From Winogradskyella haliclonae (GTDB lineage: Bacteria > Bacteroidota > Bacteroidia > Flavobacteriales > Flavobacteriaceae), in contig NZ_BMDQ01000001.1 in NCBI RefSeq assembly GCF_014635865.1, positions 930,001-994,000 on the forward strand: a stretch of DNA of 64,000 nucleotides, written 5' to 3'. Under the pieces are notes generated by a model. The model was not told where the DNA came from, made no database searches, and saw nothing but the letters and a program-made list of their open reading frames with translations. The number at the start of each line of letters is the position of its first letter. Position 1 is the first letter of the stretch. Below are positions 1-7,618 of this stretch, piece by piece. A program made the translations under genes and the position numbers.

Positions 1-653
1 TTAACAGGTAATTCTGAAATCTTATTTTTTTGAAACGCCACGCAACCAGATTGAAGCGGACAAAGAATGCAATAAGGATTTTTTGGTTTACATTGTTGTG
101 CACCAAATTCCATTATGGCCTGATTAAAAAGTGCAGGTTGTTTTTGGTCAATTAACTCGGTTGCTAATGCTTTAAATTCTTTAATACCTTTTGTAGTGTT
201 TATAGGTGTATCGATACCATAAAAGCGAGACAATACTCTGTAAACATTACCGTCTACAACAGCTGCAACTTCCCCAAAAGCAATGGATGCAATGGCACTA
301 GCTGTGTAATCGCCAATGCCTTTTAGTTTTATAATTTCTTTGTATGTGTTAGGAAATATACCGTCTAATTCCTTAACGATATATTTAGCAGTATAATGCA
401 AGTTTCTGGCTCTAGAGTAGTAACCTAAACCTTGCCATAATTTTAAAACGTTTTGTTCTTCACTTTCTGCAAGATCAAAAACTGTAGGAAATGCTTTTAC
501 AAAAGATTCATAATAGGGTAAGCCTTGTTTAACTTGTGTCTGTTGTAAAATGATTTCAGAAAGCCATATGTAATATGGCTTTATAGTGTGTCTCCAAGGT
601 AAATCTCTTTTATTATCTGAATACCAGTTGATTACGTTTTTTGAAAAATTCAT
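1..653 (-). CDS. mutY: A/G-specific adenine DNA glycosylase MutY (partial, C-terminus beyond the left edge)
   Basis: Base-excision repair enzyme that removes adenine mispaired with 8-oxoguanine. I translated the minus strand from the ATG at 653-651; 217 residues lie in the window and the frame is still open at base 1. It shows LPWR near the N-terminus, the EIILQQTQV helix, a helix-hairpin-helix with GIGDYTASAIAS, the catalytic-Asp region VVDGNVYRVL, and a [4Fe-4S] motif C-x6-C-x2-C-x5-C close to the edge. The missing part should be the MutT-like C-terminal domain. It is transcribed divergently from the HU gene; a minus-strand -7-like box (TATGTTTG, read at 683-676) sits 22 bases before the start. 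The motif set makes the family call secure. Confidence 0.95.
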   Translation of the reverse strand, partial: MNFSKNVINWYSDNKRDLPWRHTIKPYYIWLSEIILQQTQVKQGLPYYESFVKAFPTVFDLAESEEQNVLKLWQGLGYYSRARNLHYTAKYIVKELDGIFPNTYKEIIKLKGIGDYTASAIASIAFGEVAAVVDGNVYRVLSRFYGIDTPINTTKGIKEFKALATELIDQKQPALFNQAIMEFGAQQCKPKNPYCILCPLQSGCVAFQKNKISELPV

Positions 654-716
654 TTATTTAAAGTGTAGAACATTGCAAACATAAAACTATATCCGCTTAA
701 ATTTTAATGAATTACG

Positions 717-749
717 TTTGAAATATTGAATTTAAATTACATATATTTG
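717..749 (+). promoter_or_regulatory. Promoter of the HU gene (Bacteroidota type)
   Basis: A -33 element TTTG (717-720) and a -7 element TATATTTG (742-749, consensus TAnnTTTG) are separated by 21 bases. The ATG follows 41 bases later. The match to the flavobacterial sigma-A promoter consensus is seen directly; activity is inferred. Confidence 0.7.
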
Positions 750-790
750 CTACCCCTTAAAATAATAGTAACACAAATAAATTAAACAAA

Positions 791-1081
791 ATGACAAAAG
801 CAGATTTAGTAGCTAAAATTTCTGATAAATTAGGAATAGAAAAAGGTGATGTACAGGCTACAGTTGAATCTTTTATGGACGAGGTAAAAACATCTTTAGA
901 GAGTGGAGATAATGTTTATTTAAGAGGTTTTGGAAGTTTTATAATCAAAACTAGAGCAGAAAAAACAGGACGTAATATCTCTAAGAATACAACTATAAAA
1001 ATACCAGCTCACAACATACCAGCATTTAAGCCAGCTAAAATCTTTTTAGAAGGTGTAAAAGCAAAAGTAGAAGTGAACTAA
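791..1081 (+). CDS. HU/IHF-family DNA-binding protein
   Basis: Small nucleoid protein of 96 residues that bends DNA as a dimer. The N-terminal helical half (MTKADLVAKISDKLG) is followed by the family signature around GFGSFIIKTRAEKTGRN at about residues 46-62. That segment begins the beta-arm that enters the minor groove. It is close to the usual 90-100 residues. It has its own promoter and is followed 39 bases later by a 29-codon basic gene that probably shares its transcript, with a terminator behind both. HU and IHF subunits cannot be told apart safely here; an HU-beta type is most likely. Confidence 0.93.
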   Translation: MTKADLVAKISDKLGIEKGDVQATVESFMDEVKTSLESGDNVYLRGFGSFIIKTRAEKTGRNISKNTTIKIPAHNIPAFKPAKIFLEGVKAKVEVN

Positions 1082-1120
1082 ACATACTAAGTAAAATATT
1101 AATTTAAAAACGAATTATTT

Positions 1121-1210
1121 ATGCCAAGTGGTAAAAAAAGAAAAAGACACAAGGTAGCGACGCATAAGCGTAAGAAACGTAGACGCGCTAATCGTCACAA
1201 GAAAAAATAA
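1121..1210 (+). CDS. 29-residue very basic protein, probable ribosome-associated (AURKAIP1/COX24-like)
   Basis: The ATG at 1121 opens a 30-codon frame ending in TAA at 1208-1210. The product starts MPSGKKRKRHKVATHKRKK and is almost only Lys, Arg and His. It resembles the short Bacteroidota proteins carrying the AURKAIP1/COX24 C-terminal domain (the core of mitochondrial small-subunit protein mS38), so a ribosomal role is likely though not proven by sequence. It lies between the HU gene and a strong terminator, in one transcript with HU. The lack of acidic residues and clean start and stop argue for a real gene despite its length. Confidence 0.75.
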   Translation: MPSGKKRKRHKVATHKRKKRRRANRHKKK

Positions 1211-1212
1211 AT

Positions 1213-1244
1213 CGGAAAAGTAGTTAGACAACTACTTTTTTCGG
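1213..1244 (+). terminator. Rho-independent terminator after HU and the 29-residue gene
   Basis: Arms AAGTAGTT (1218-1225) and AACTACTT (1230-1237) around a 4-base loop, followed by a T-run. Flanking CGG/TCGG extends the pairing. Confidence 0.8.
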
Positions 1245-1301
1245 TTTTAAGAAAACGTTCTTTGATATAAAATCTACGGCTGTATTTAATAGATTGCACC
1301 A

Positions 1302-1309
1302 TAGATTTG
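1302..1309 (+). promoter_or_regulatory. Possible -7 box for the RNase E/G gene
   Basis: TAGATTTG fits TAnnTTTG and stands 77 bases before the RNase start. I could not find a good -33 element at the right distance, so this is weak. A hairpin (1346-1373) lies in the resulting leader. Confidence 0.35.
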
Positions 1310-1386
1310 CTGGATAATACATCCTGTGTCAAAAAATTAAGTAAAATCCATCTGTCTCAATTAAGAGATGGATATAAATTAACATT

Positions 1387-2931
1387 ATGAACAAGGAATT
1401 AATCGTAAGATCGAGTTCAGATATTGTTGATTTTGCCTTATTAAAAGATGGAAAACTTATTGAATTGCACAAAGATGAAGAGGATAACAACTTTGCAGTT
1501 GGTGATATTTTTATTGCCAAAATACGTAAAGTCGTTCCTGGACTTAATGCTGCGTTTGTAAACGTAGGTTATGAGAAAGATGCATTTTTGCATTATCATG
1601 ATTTGGGTCCGCAATTACCTTCTCTTTTAAAATTCATTAAACGTGTAAGCACAGGGAAATTAAGAGATTACACACTCAAAAACTTTCCTTTTGAAAAAGA
1701 CTTAGACAAAAATGGCAAAATTGCAGAAGCTATTAAGTCTAACCAATCACTATTAGTACAAGTAGTAAAAGAGCCAATTTCTACCAAAGGACCGCGCATT
1801 AGTTCAGAATTATCTATTGCTGGTCGTTATATTGTTTTAGTCCCTTTTTCTAATCGTATTTCTGTTTCTCAGAAAATAGAATCGCAAGAAGAAAAAGACC
1901 GACTTAAACGTTTGGTAAAAAGTATAACACCTAAAGGATTTGGCGTCATTATACGTACCGTTGCCGAAGGTAAAAAAGTGGCAGAAATAGATAGTGATTT
2001 ACAAAACTTGCTGAACCGATGGACAGCAATGTGTAAAAAATTATACAAAGCACATCACCCGACGAAAGTATTAGGAGAAATGAACAAAGCATCCTCAATT
2101 TTGAGAGATATTTTTAACGATTCGTTCTCAGGTATTCATGTTAATGATGAGATTTTGTATGGACAAGTAAAAGATTATGTGCAACAAATTGCACCAAAAA
2201 AGGAAAACATTGTAAAACACTATAAGAATGGGATGCCAATTTTCGAAAAATTTGGTATCGAGCGTCAAATAAAAACATCATTTGGACGTACCGTTAGCAT
2301 GGCAAAAGGTGCTTATTTGGTGATAGAACATACCGAAGCCCTTCATGTTGTAGATGTTAACAGTGGTAATCGCTCTAATAAAGAGAAAAACCAAGAAGAC
2401 ACTGCTTTAGAGGTTAATTTAATATCTGCGTCCGAGGTCGCCAGACAATTACGTTTACGTGATATGGGCGGCATTATTGTTGTCGATTTTATAGACATGG
2501 GCAAAGCAGAAAACCGCAAAGCACTCTACAATCATCTTCGTGACGAAATGAAAGATGATAAAGCAAAACACAAAATATTACCGCCGAGTAAGTTTGGATT
2601 AGTGCAAATCACCAGACAACGCGTTAGGCCAGAGCGTAATATAAAAACTAAAGAAGTCAATCCTAATAGCATTGGTGGCGATGAAATCGAAGCGCCAATT
2701 AAAGTTGTTGAACGCATGAGTCAAGACTTAGAAAGGATTTACAAAAAAGACTATAAAAAGGTATCATTACATGCACATCCTTTTATAGCGGCCTTTTTAA
2801 CCAAAGGGTTTCCATCAGTACGTTCAAAGTGGTTTTTTGAACACAAAAAATGGGTAAAGATTTTACCTAGAGATGCTTACACTTATCTTGAATATCATTT
2901 TTTCGATAAAAATGGTAACAAAATCAAATAA
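1387..2931 (+). CDS. rng: Ribonuclease E/G family endoribonuclease (RNase G-like)
   Basis: Single-strand endoribonuclease for rRNA maturation and mRNA decay, 514 residues, close to RNase G size and without the long C-terminal scaffold of RNase E. The N-terminal S1 RNA-binding domain covers about residues 35-110, starting FAVGDIFIAKIRKVVPGLNA. The Mg-binding catalytic centre is visible as DVNSG (D323) and VVDFIDM (D367, D370). The zinc-link CPxC that joins subunits in the E. coli enzyme is absent: after the RQRVRPE motif the sequence runs into NIKTKEVNPN without cysteines. It has its own leader with a hairpin next to the start codon and a strong terminator behind it. Confidence 0.93.
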   Translation: MNKELIVRSSSDIVDFALLKDGKLIELHKDEEDNNFAVGDIFIAKIRKVVPGLNAAFVNVGYEKDAFLHYHDLGPQLPSLLKFIKRVSTGKLRDYTLKNFPFEKDLDKNGKIAEAIKSNQSLLVQVVKEPISTKGPRISSELSIAGRYIVLVPFSNRISVSQKIESQEEKDRLKRLVKSITPKGFGVIIRTVAEGKKVAEIDSDLQNLLNRWTAMCKKLYKAHHPTKVLGEMNKASSILRDIFNDSFSGIHVNDEILYGQVKDYVQQIAPKKENIVKHYKNGMPIFEKFGIERQIKTSFGRTVSMAKGAYLVIEHTEALHVVDVNSGNRSNKEKNQEDTALEVNLISASEVARQLRLRDMGGIIVVDFIDMGKAENRKALYNHLRDEMKDDKAKHKILPPSKFGLVQITRQRVRPERNIKTKEVNPNSIGGDEIEAPIKVVERMSQDLERIYKKDYKKVSLHAHPFIAAFLTKGFPSVRSKWFFEHKKWVKILPRDAYTYLEYHFFDKNGNKIK

Positions 2932-2942
2932 TATCTATTAGT

Positions 2943-2976
2943 AAAAAGCCCTTCCAGATTTGGAAGGGCTTTTTTG
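2943..2976 (+). terminator. Terminator of the RNase E/G gene
   Basis: AAAAAGCCCTTCCA and TGGAAGGGCTTTTTT form a long stem with a 4-base loop and a T-run; it starts 12 bases after the stop codon. Confidence 0.9.
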
Positions 2977-2981
2977 TATTT

Positions 2982-3015
2982 AAAAAATCCTTTCATCTTA
3001 CGACAAAAGGATTTT
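2982..3015 (-). terminator. Terminator of the small secreted protein gene
   Basis: AAAATCCTTT (2984-2993) pairs with AAAGGATTTT (3006-3015). Read on the minus strand the hairpin ends in a run of six T. It lies 26 bases beyond the minus-strand stop codon. Confidence 0.75.
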
Positions 3016-3040
3016 ATGATTTAAAACTAAATTATTGCGT

Positions 3041-3298
3041 CTAGCACAACTTTTTTCTACGCACTTTGTCTTTAAGACTCTTGCGGTAAGCTTTAATACT
3101 TATAATATCGTTACTTTTCTTGTAATTAACTTTAAGGTGCTTGGCATTACGAGACGCTCTTGCTTTTCTAGGAGCAACCTCTTCAACCTTTTTTAAAACT
3201 ACTAATTCTGTTGCATCAGCAGATACAGGCTTTTCAGTCTGTGCAAACCCTACCAGTGGTAGTGTTAAGAATGCTAATATTAGAATTAAGTTTTTCAT
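3041..3298 (-). CDS. Small secreted basic protein of unknown function
   Basis: I place the start at the ATG at 3298-3296, because it opens a clear signal peptide (MKNLILILAFLTLPLVGFAQ). An in-frame upstream ATG would add ten residues before it. The product has 85 residues; after cleavage behind FAQ about 66 remain. The mature part is rich in Lys and Arg, with a central segment RKARASRNAKHLKVNYKK and a C-terminal RRKKLC ending in cysteine. I recognise no domain. The gene stands alone with its own terminator, tail to tail with the RNase gene. Signal peptide and isolated transcription unit support a real gene; the function is unknown. Confidence 0.7.
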   Translation of the reverse strand: MKNLILILAFLTLPLVGFAQTEKPVSADATELVVLKKVEEVAPRKARASRNAKHLKVNYKKSNDIISIKAYRKSLKDKVRRKKLC

Positions 3299-3471
3299 TT
3301 GTTTTATTGTTCTTATTTTTAACAACAAGGCAAATTAACGACACAAAAGAGTATACCTTACAATTTTTTAGACCAATCCAGTATACTTTTAGACAAACGG
3401 AATGCATTTGTTGAAAACATCGACGAAATGCACAATTTCGTTATGTAGCCCTTTAAAATCAATACGATATA

Positions 3472-4884
3472 ATGATAGAAAAGACCGGTAATCCATACTA
3501 TAATTTATTTCAAAAGCAAAAAAGCAATCAATTTAATGTAGCTAATAGCGCTTATAATCAGCGTATTACAAAATTAAATGCACTTCAACGAGCTATAGAA
3601 GTGACCTTTAGAGACGAGATTAAAGAAGCGTTGAAAAAAGATTTAGCAAAACCAGAGCTTGAGTCAGAGATGACAGAGATTTATCAAATTGTAGGAGAGA
3701 TTAAGCATGCAAAAACTTATTTGCACCAGTGGATGCGTAACAAAAAGGTAAGGACACCATTATCTATGTTGGGTTCTAAATCGTACATAAAGTACGAAGC
3801 AAAAGGTGTATGCTTAATTATATCGCCTTGGAATTTCCCTTTCAACCTTACCTTTGGACCTTTAGTGTCTGCTATAGCTGCCGGAAATACAGCTATTGTT
3901 AAACCATCGGAAATGACGCCTCATTCTTCTGCGTTGATGAAGAAAATTGTAACTACTGTTTTTCATGAAGATGAAGTGGCTTTGGTTGAAGGCGAAGTGC
4001 AAACCTCTACAGATTTATTAAAACTGCCTTTTAACCATATCTTTTTTACGGGTTCGCCAATGGTAGGTAAGATAATAATGAAAGCCGCTGCAGAGCATTT
4101 AGCATCTGTAACTCTTGAGTTAGGCGGAAAATCGCCAACACTAGTTGACAAAACAGCCAACTTAAAAACTGCTGCTAAAAAGATCATGTGGGGCAAGTTT
4201 ATGAACTGTGGTCAGATATGCGTTTCGCCAGATTATGCAATAGTAGATGAACAAATCAAAGATAAATTTATAAATGAATGTAAAGCATGGCTAAAAACGT
4301 TTTATGGCGATAATGTTGAAACTTCAGACTCGTATGGACGAATAGTAACCCCTAAGCATTATAAACGTCTTATGGCGCATTTAGAGGATGCAAAATCAAA
4401 CAGCGCTACCATCTATTCTAGTTCTGAAGCAGATGAAGCTTCAAAATATATTTCGCCAACTTTAGTTTCAGACTTAAAAGAGGATGCGACACTTTTACAA
4501 GACGAAATATTTGGGCCAATTCTACCAATTGTAACATACAAAACTCTTGAAGAGGCTATTGCTTATATTAATGATAAGGAACGTCCACTAGCATTGTATG
4601 CCTACAGTAAAAGTAAGAAAAACATAAGGGCAATTTTAAATAATACACGAGCAGGAGGCACATGTATTAATAATAACGTGATTCATTATGCTAACCATAA
4701 TTTACCGTTTGGCGGCATTAATAATAGTGGCATAGGAAAATCTCACGGGTATTATGGTTTTAAAGCTTTTAGTAATGAACGTGCTGTTGTGGAGCAACAA
4801 ACTTACGGTATTGCAGAGTTATTATTTCCACCGTATACTAATTACAAAGAAAAGTTAGCCAGATTTACAGTAAAGTGGTTTTAG
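3472..4884 (+). CDS. NAD(P)-dependent aldehyde dehydrogenase, ALDH3-like
   Basis: Oxidises aldehydes to carboxylic acids. At 470 residues it has the shorter build of class 3 enzymes. Visible motifs: the cofactor-binding SPWNFPFNLTFGPL, the FTGS glycine turn, LELGGKSP with general-base E216, and NCGQICVSPDY with catalytic C250. Late in the chain come DEIFGPILP and the LPFGGINNSGIGKSHG signature. The tail, rich in aromatic residues with PPYTNYKEKLARFTVKWF, is usual for class 3 members, which often act on fatty or aromatic aldehydes. No neighbour fixes the substrate. The last 4 bases overlap the end of the convergent glycosylasparaginase gene. Two inverted repeats lie just upstream (3403-3440). 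Confidence 0.93.
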   Translation: MIEKTGNPYYNLFQKQKSNQFNVANSAYNQRITKLNALQRAIEVTFRDEIKEALKKDLAKPELESEMTEIYQIVGEIKHAKTYLHQWMRNKKVRTPLSMLGSKSYIKYEAKGVCLIISPWNFPFNLTFGPLVSAIAAGNTAIVKPSEMTPHSSALMKKIVTTVFHEDEVALVEGEVQTSTDLLKLPFNHIFFTGSPMVGKIIMKAAAEHLASVTLELGGKSPTLVDKTANLKTAAKKIMWGKFMNCGQICVSPDYAIVDEQIKDKFINECKAWLKTFYGDNVETSDSYGRIVTPKHYKRLMAHLEDAKSNSATIYSSSEADEASKYISPTLVSDLKEDATLLQDEIFGPILPIVTYKTLEEAIAYINDKERPLALYAYSKSKKNIRAILNNTRAGGTCINNNVIHYANHNLPFGGINNSGIGKSHGYYGFKAFSNERAVVEQQTYGIAELLFPPYTNYKEKLARFTVKWF

Positions 4885-5888
4885 ACTTTATTATAAAAGT
4901 CTGACTGTATCTGTTTATTCTCACCATCTTGAAACTTAGTCATACTAAAATATTGATGGATAGAGTAACAGCCAGTTTCACCTTTTTTATTCACAGCAAT
5001 GTAACCTACCTGAAAATCTTTATAATCTTTTCCCGGTTTATTGACTATACGTCCAATGGCTTCTTCGCAGGCTTCTTGAGGAGATCTGCCTTGACGCATG
5101 AGTTCAACAATCAAAAAACTACCAATAGTTTTAACAACTTCCTCACCAAGTCCAGTAGCAGTAGCACCGCCAACCTCATTATCAATAAATAACCCAGAGC
5201 CTATAATTGGAGAATCGCCTACACGTCCATTCATTTTATAAGCCAAACCACTTGTGGTACAAGCACCAGAGACATTCCCGTTTTTATCCACGGCTAGCAT
5301 GCCGATAGTGTCATGATTTTCAATATTGATAATGGGCTTGTATTTGGCTTCCACTTTCCATTTTTTCCAAGCTTCTTTAGAAGCTTCAGTGAGTAAATCT
5401 TCAGCTTCAAAACCACTTTCAAGGGCAAATTGTTTGGCGCCTTCTCCAGCAAGCATTACATGAGGTGTGTCTTCCATTACTTTTCTGGCTACAGATACAG
5501 CATGTTTAATATCTTTTAAATAGACTACTGCACCACAATTACCATTTTGATCCATGATACAGGCATCTAGAGTGACATTGCCCTCACGGTCAGGTAAACC
5601 ACCTTTGCCAACGGATTGGCCTTTTTCGTTAGCTTCTTCTACTTTACAACCAAGCTCTACTGAATCTAACGAAGAACCACCCGATTGCAAAACATCCATA
5701 GCTTTAGCTGTTGCTTCTTCTACATGCCAAGTTGCTACCACAACTGGTAGTACAGCTTTAGACTCAGCGTTTTCTTTAACAGGAATTTTTTGGCCTTCAA
5801 CCTTATTATCACAAGATGTTATTGCAGAACCTACGGCTAACCCAACTCCAGTTAATGAAGCATTTTTTAAAAATTTTCTACGTTTCAT
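4881..5888 (-). CDS. Glycosylasparaginase (N4-(beta-N-acetylglucosaminyl)-L-asparaginase)
   Basis: Cleaves the GlcNAc-Asn bond left after an N-glycan has been trimmed, releasing aspartate and the sugar. It is an Ntn-hydrolase of 335 residues. The self-cleavage site is seen in NHDTIGM: Asp193-Thr194, with Thr194 becoming the new N-terminal nucleophile. Downstream GACTTSGLAYKMNGRVGDSP and GGATATGLGE match the substrate-binding part of the beta-subunit. The N-terminus MKRRKFLKNASLTGVGLAVG is Tat-like, followed by a lipobox-like SAITSC, so export to the periplasm is likely. It is the last gene of the leftward operon behind the GH92 and MFS genes (17-base gap), which fits the final step of N-glycan breakdown. 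Confidence 0.94.
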   Translation of the reverse strand: MKRRKFLKNASLTGVGLAVGSAITSCDNKVEGQKIPVKENAESKAVLPVVVATWHVEEATAKAMDVLQSGGSSLDSVELGCKVEEANEKGQSVGKGGLPDREGNVTLDACIMDQNGNCGAVVYLKDIKHAVSVARKVMEDTPHVMLAGEGAKQFALESGFEAEDLLTEASKEAWKKWKVEAKYKPIINIENHDTIGMLAVDKNGNVSGACTTSGLAYKMNGRVGDSPIIGSGLFIDNEVGGATATGLGEEVVKTIGSFLIVELMRQGRSPQEACEEAIGRIVNKPGKDYKDFQVGYIAVNKKGETGCYSIHQYFSMTKFQDGENKQIQSDFYNKV

Positions 5889-5905
5889 GTATTCCGTTGA
5901 ATTAA

Positions 5906-7591
5906 TTAATAGTCTACACCTTGTTTGTCCAAAACAGTTTTTGTTCTAAATGCATAGAACAACAGATATCCAAAGCAAAGTACAGCTATCCAATAAGACG
6001 ATTGTATGCTAAACACATCAGCTAATTTTCCTTGTACTGGTGGAATAATAGCACCACCTAAAATCATCATGATTAAAAAAGCTGAGCCTTGGGAGGTGTA
6101 CTTTCCTAAACCAGCAATACTCAATGTAAAAATACATGGCCACATGATTGAGCAGAATAGACCTCCAGATAAAAATGCAAATAGCGCAACATTTCCAGAG
6201 GTGAATAAACCAATAAGCATTCCTAATATGCCTAAAAGACTAAAAATCTTTAATGTAGCAACTGGTTTGTCTTTAGCTAAAAAGAATCCAAATATTTGTA
6301 CGGCAATACAAATTCCAAAGAATAAAATTTCATTAGTCGTAAAATTCAATTCAAATGAATTGGCTACGGCATTAACAAACAGGATTACACCAAATGCAAT
6401 ATATGGAACGAGAATCAGCAATACTTTTTTCAAACCTTTACTTGGATTAAAAACAGTGATAGCACCAACCCAGCGTCCAATCATCAAGCCTCCCCAATAC
6501 AAGGATATGTATTTTCCAATTTCAGAATCATTTAATATCGAAAGACCAAGTGCATTAAGACCAGATTCTCCAGAGCCTTGTTTTAAAAGTTCTCCTAAAT
6601 TACTTCCTATAGTTACCTCAACACCAACATATGTAAAGATGGCCAACATTCCCAGAACCAATTGAGGATACTTCATAGCGCCCCAGCCTTTTTCATTTTT
6701 ACTAGCACTTGTATTTGCTATAAATACAGCAGCAACAACAGCAAATAATGCTATAAAAAGAACAATCAATCGGGTTTGTTCTACATCTTCAGAAGCTATT
6801 TCAGTGCCAGAATATGTGCTAAAAATGTAACCAAAGCAGCCGACAATGATAAGTGTTAGGATGATTAGTAGATTTCTAGCTTTATTGGCAGCTTCAAATG
6901 GTGTATCAGATTTTAAAGCTGGTAATTTCTTTGAAAAATGAAATAATGCAGCAGCTAATAAAAATAATAACCCAACACCCATGTAAAGTCCTTGTACAGT
7001 TATAAGTGTAATTTCATTGGTTTCAATTTTTGTGGCAAGCTCTTCTGTAGTCCAACTAGCAGCTCCAAAAATAACTAGACTCACTACTACTGGTCCTATT
7101 GTTGTTCCGAAGGAATTTATTCCACCAGCTAAATTTAAACGATGCGAGCCTGTTTTTGGGTCGCCAAGCGCGATAGCAAAAGGGTTGGCACCAGTTTGTT
7201 GCAAAGAAAATCCTAAGCCAACAATAAATAAGGCGATTAACACAAAATAGAATACACCAGTTTGTCCTTGTTCTGCTCCAGCAGTTGCTGGGTACATAAT
7301 AAAAGCGCCAACAGCGGATAACAATAATCCAATAACTATCGCTTTTTTGTAACCCCATGTATTGACAATGTCTTTTTTAATACCACTGGAAACAATAAAC
7401 AATAATAAAGCACCAATATAATAAGCACCATAAAATGCAAAATCTACCAATTGTGATTGAAATTGGTCTATATTAAAATAGGTTTTACAAAATGGAATAA
7501 ACACACCATTTGAAGCAGCAATAAAGCCCCAGAAAAAGAATACGGTCACTAAAGTCGTTAATGCCGATTTGTTAGTTTGTTGGTTACTCAT
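5906..7591 (-). CDS. Sugar MFS transporter (FucP/NagP-like)
   Basis: Inner-membrane proton-coupled sugar importer, 561 residues, with about 12-14 hydrophobic helices. The start [19 protein letters not shown] with [16 protein letters not shown] and the later [19 protein letters not shown] and [18 protein letters not shown] segments match the fucose/glucose/GlcNAc branch of the MFS. The later [29 protein letters not shown] segment is also typical. It is longer than the usual 410-440 residues because of extra helices in the middle. It lies between the GH92 and glycosylasparaginase genes, 27 and 17 bases apart. The likely cargo is therefore mannose or GlcNAc released by this locus; that is inference from context. 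Confidence 0.88.
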   Translation of the reverse strand: MSNQQTNKSALTTLVTVFFFWGFIAASNGVFIPFCKTYFNIDQFQSQLVDFAFYGAYYIGALLLFIVSSGIKKDIVNTWGYKKAIVIGLLLSAVGAFIMYPATAGAEQGQTGVFYFVLIALFIVGLGFSLQQTGANPFAIALGDPKTGSHRLNLAGGINSFGTTIGPVVVSLVIFGAASWTTEELATKIETNEITLITVQGLYMGVGLLFLLAAALFHFSKKLPALKSDTPFEAANKARNLLIILTLIIVGCFGYIFSTYSGTEIASEDVEQTRLIVLFIALFAVVAAVFIANTSASKNEKGWGAMKYPQLVLGMLAIFTYVGVEVTIGSNLGELLKQGSGESGLNALGLSILNDSEIGKYISLYWGGLMIGRWVGAITVFNPSKGLKKVLLILVPYIAFGVILFVNAVANSFELNFTTNEILFFGICIAVQIFGFFLAKDKPVATLKIFSLLGILGMLIGLFTSGNVALFAFLSGGLFCSIMWPCIFTLSIAGLGKYTSQGSAFLIMMILGGAIIPPVQGKLADVFSIQSSYWIAVLCFGYLLFYAFRTKTVLDKQGVDY

Positions 7592-7618
7592 AATTTATTT
7601 TAATTGTTAGTTAGTTCT

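Noticed and set aside
6006-6665. Long plus-strand open frame of 219 codons inside the sugar transporter gene
   Set aside because: It lies wholly antisense to a well-supported membrane protein gene; its residue make-up has no domain and only mirrors the helix-coding pattern.
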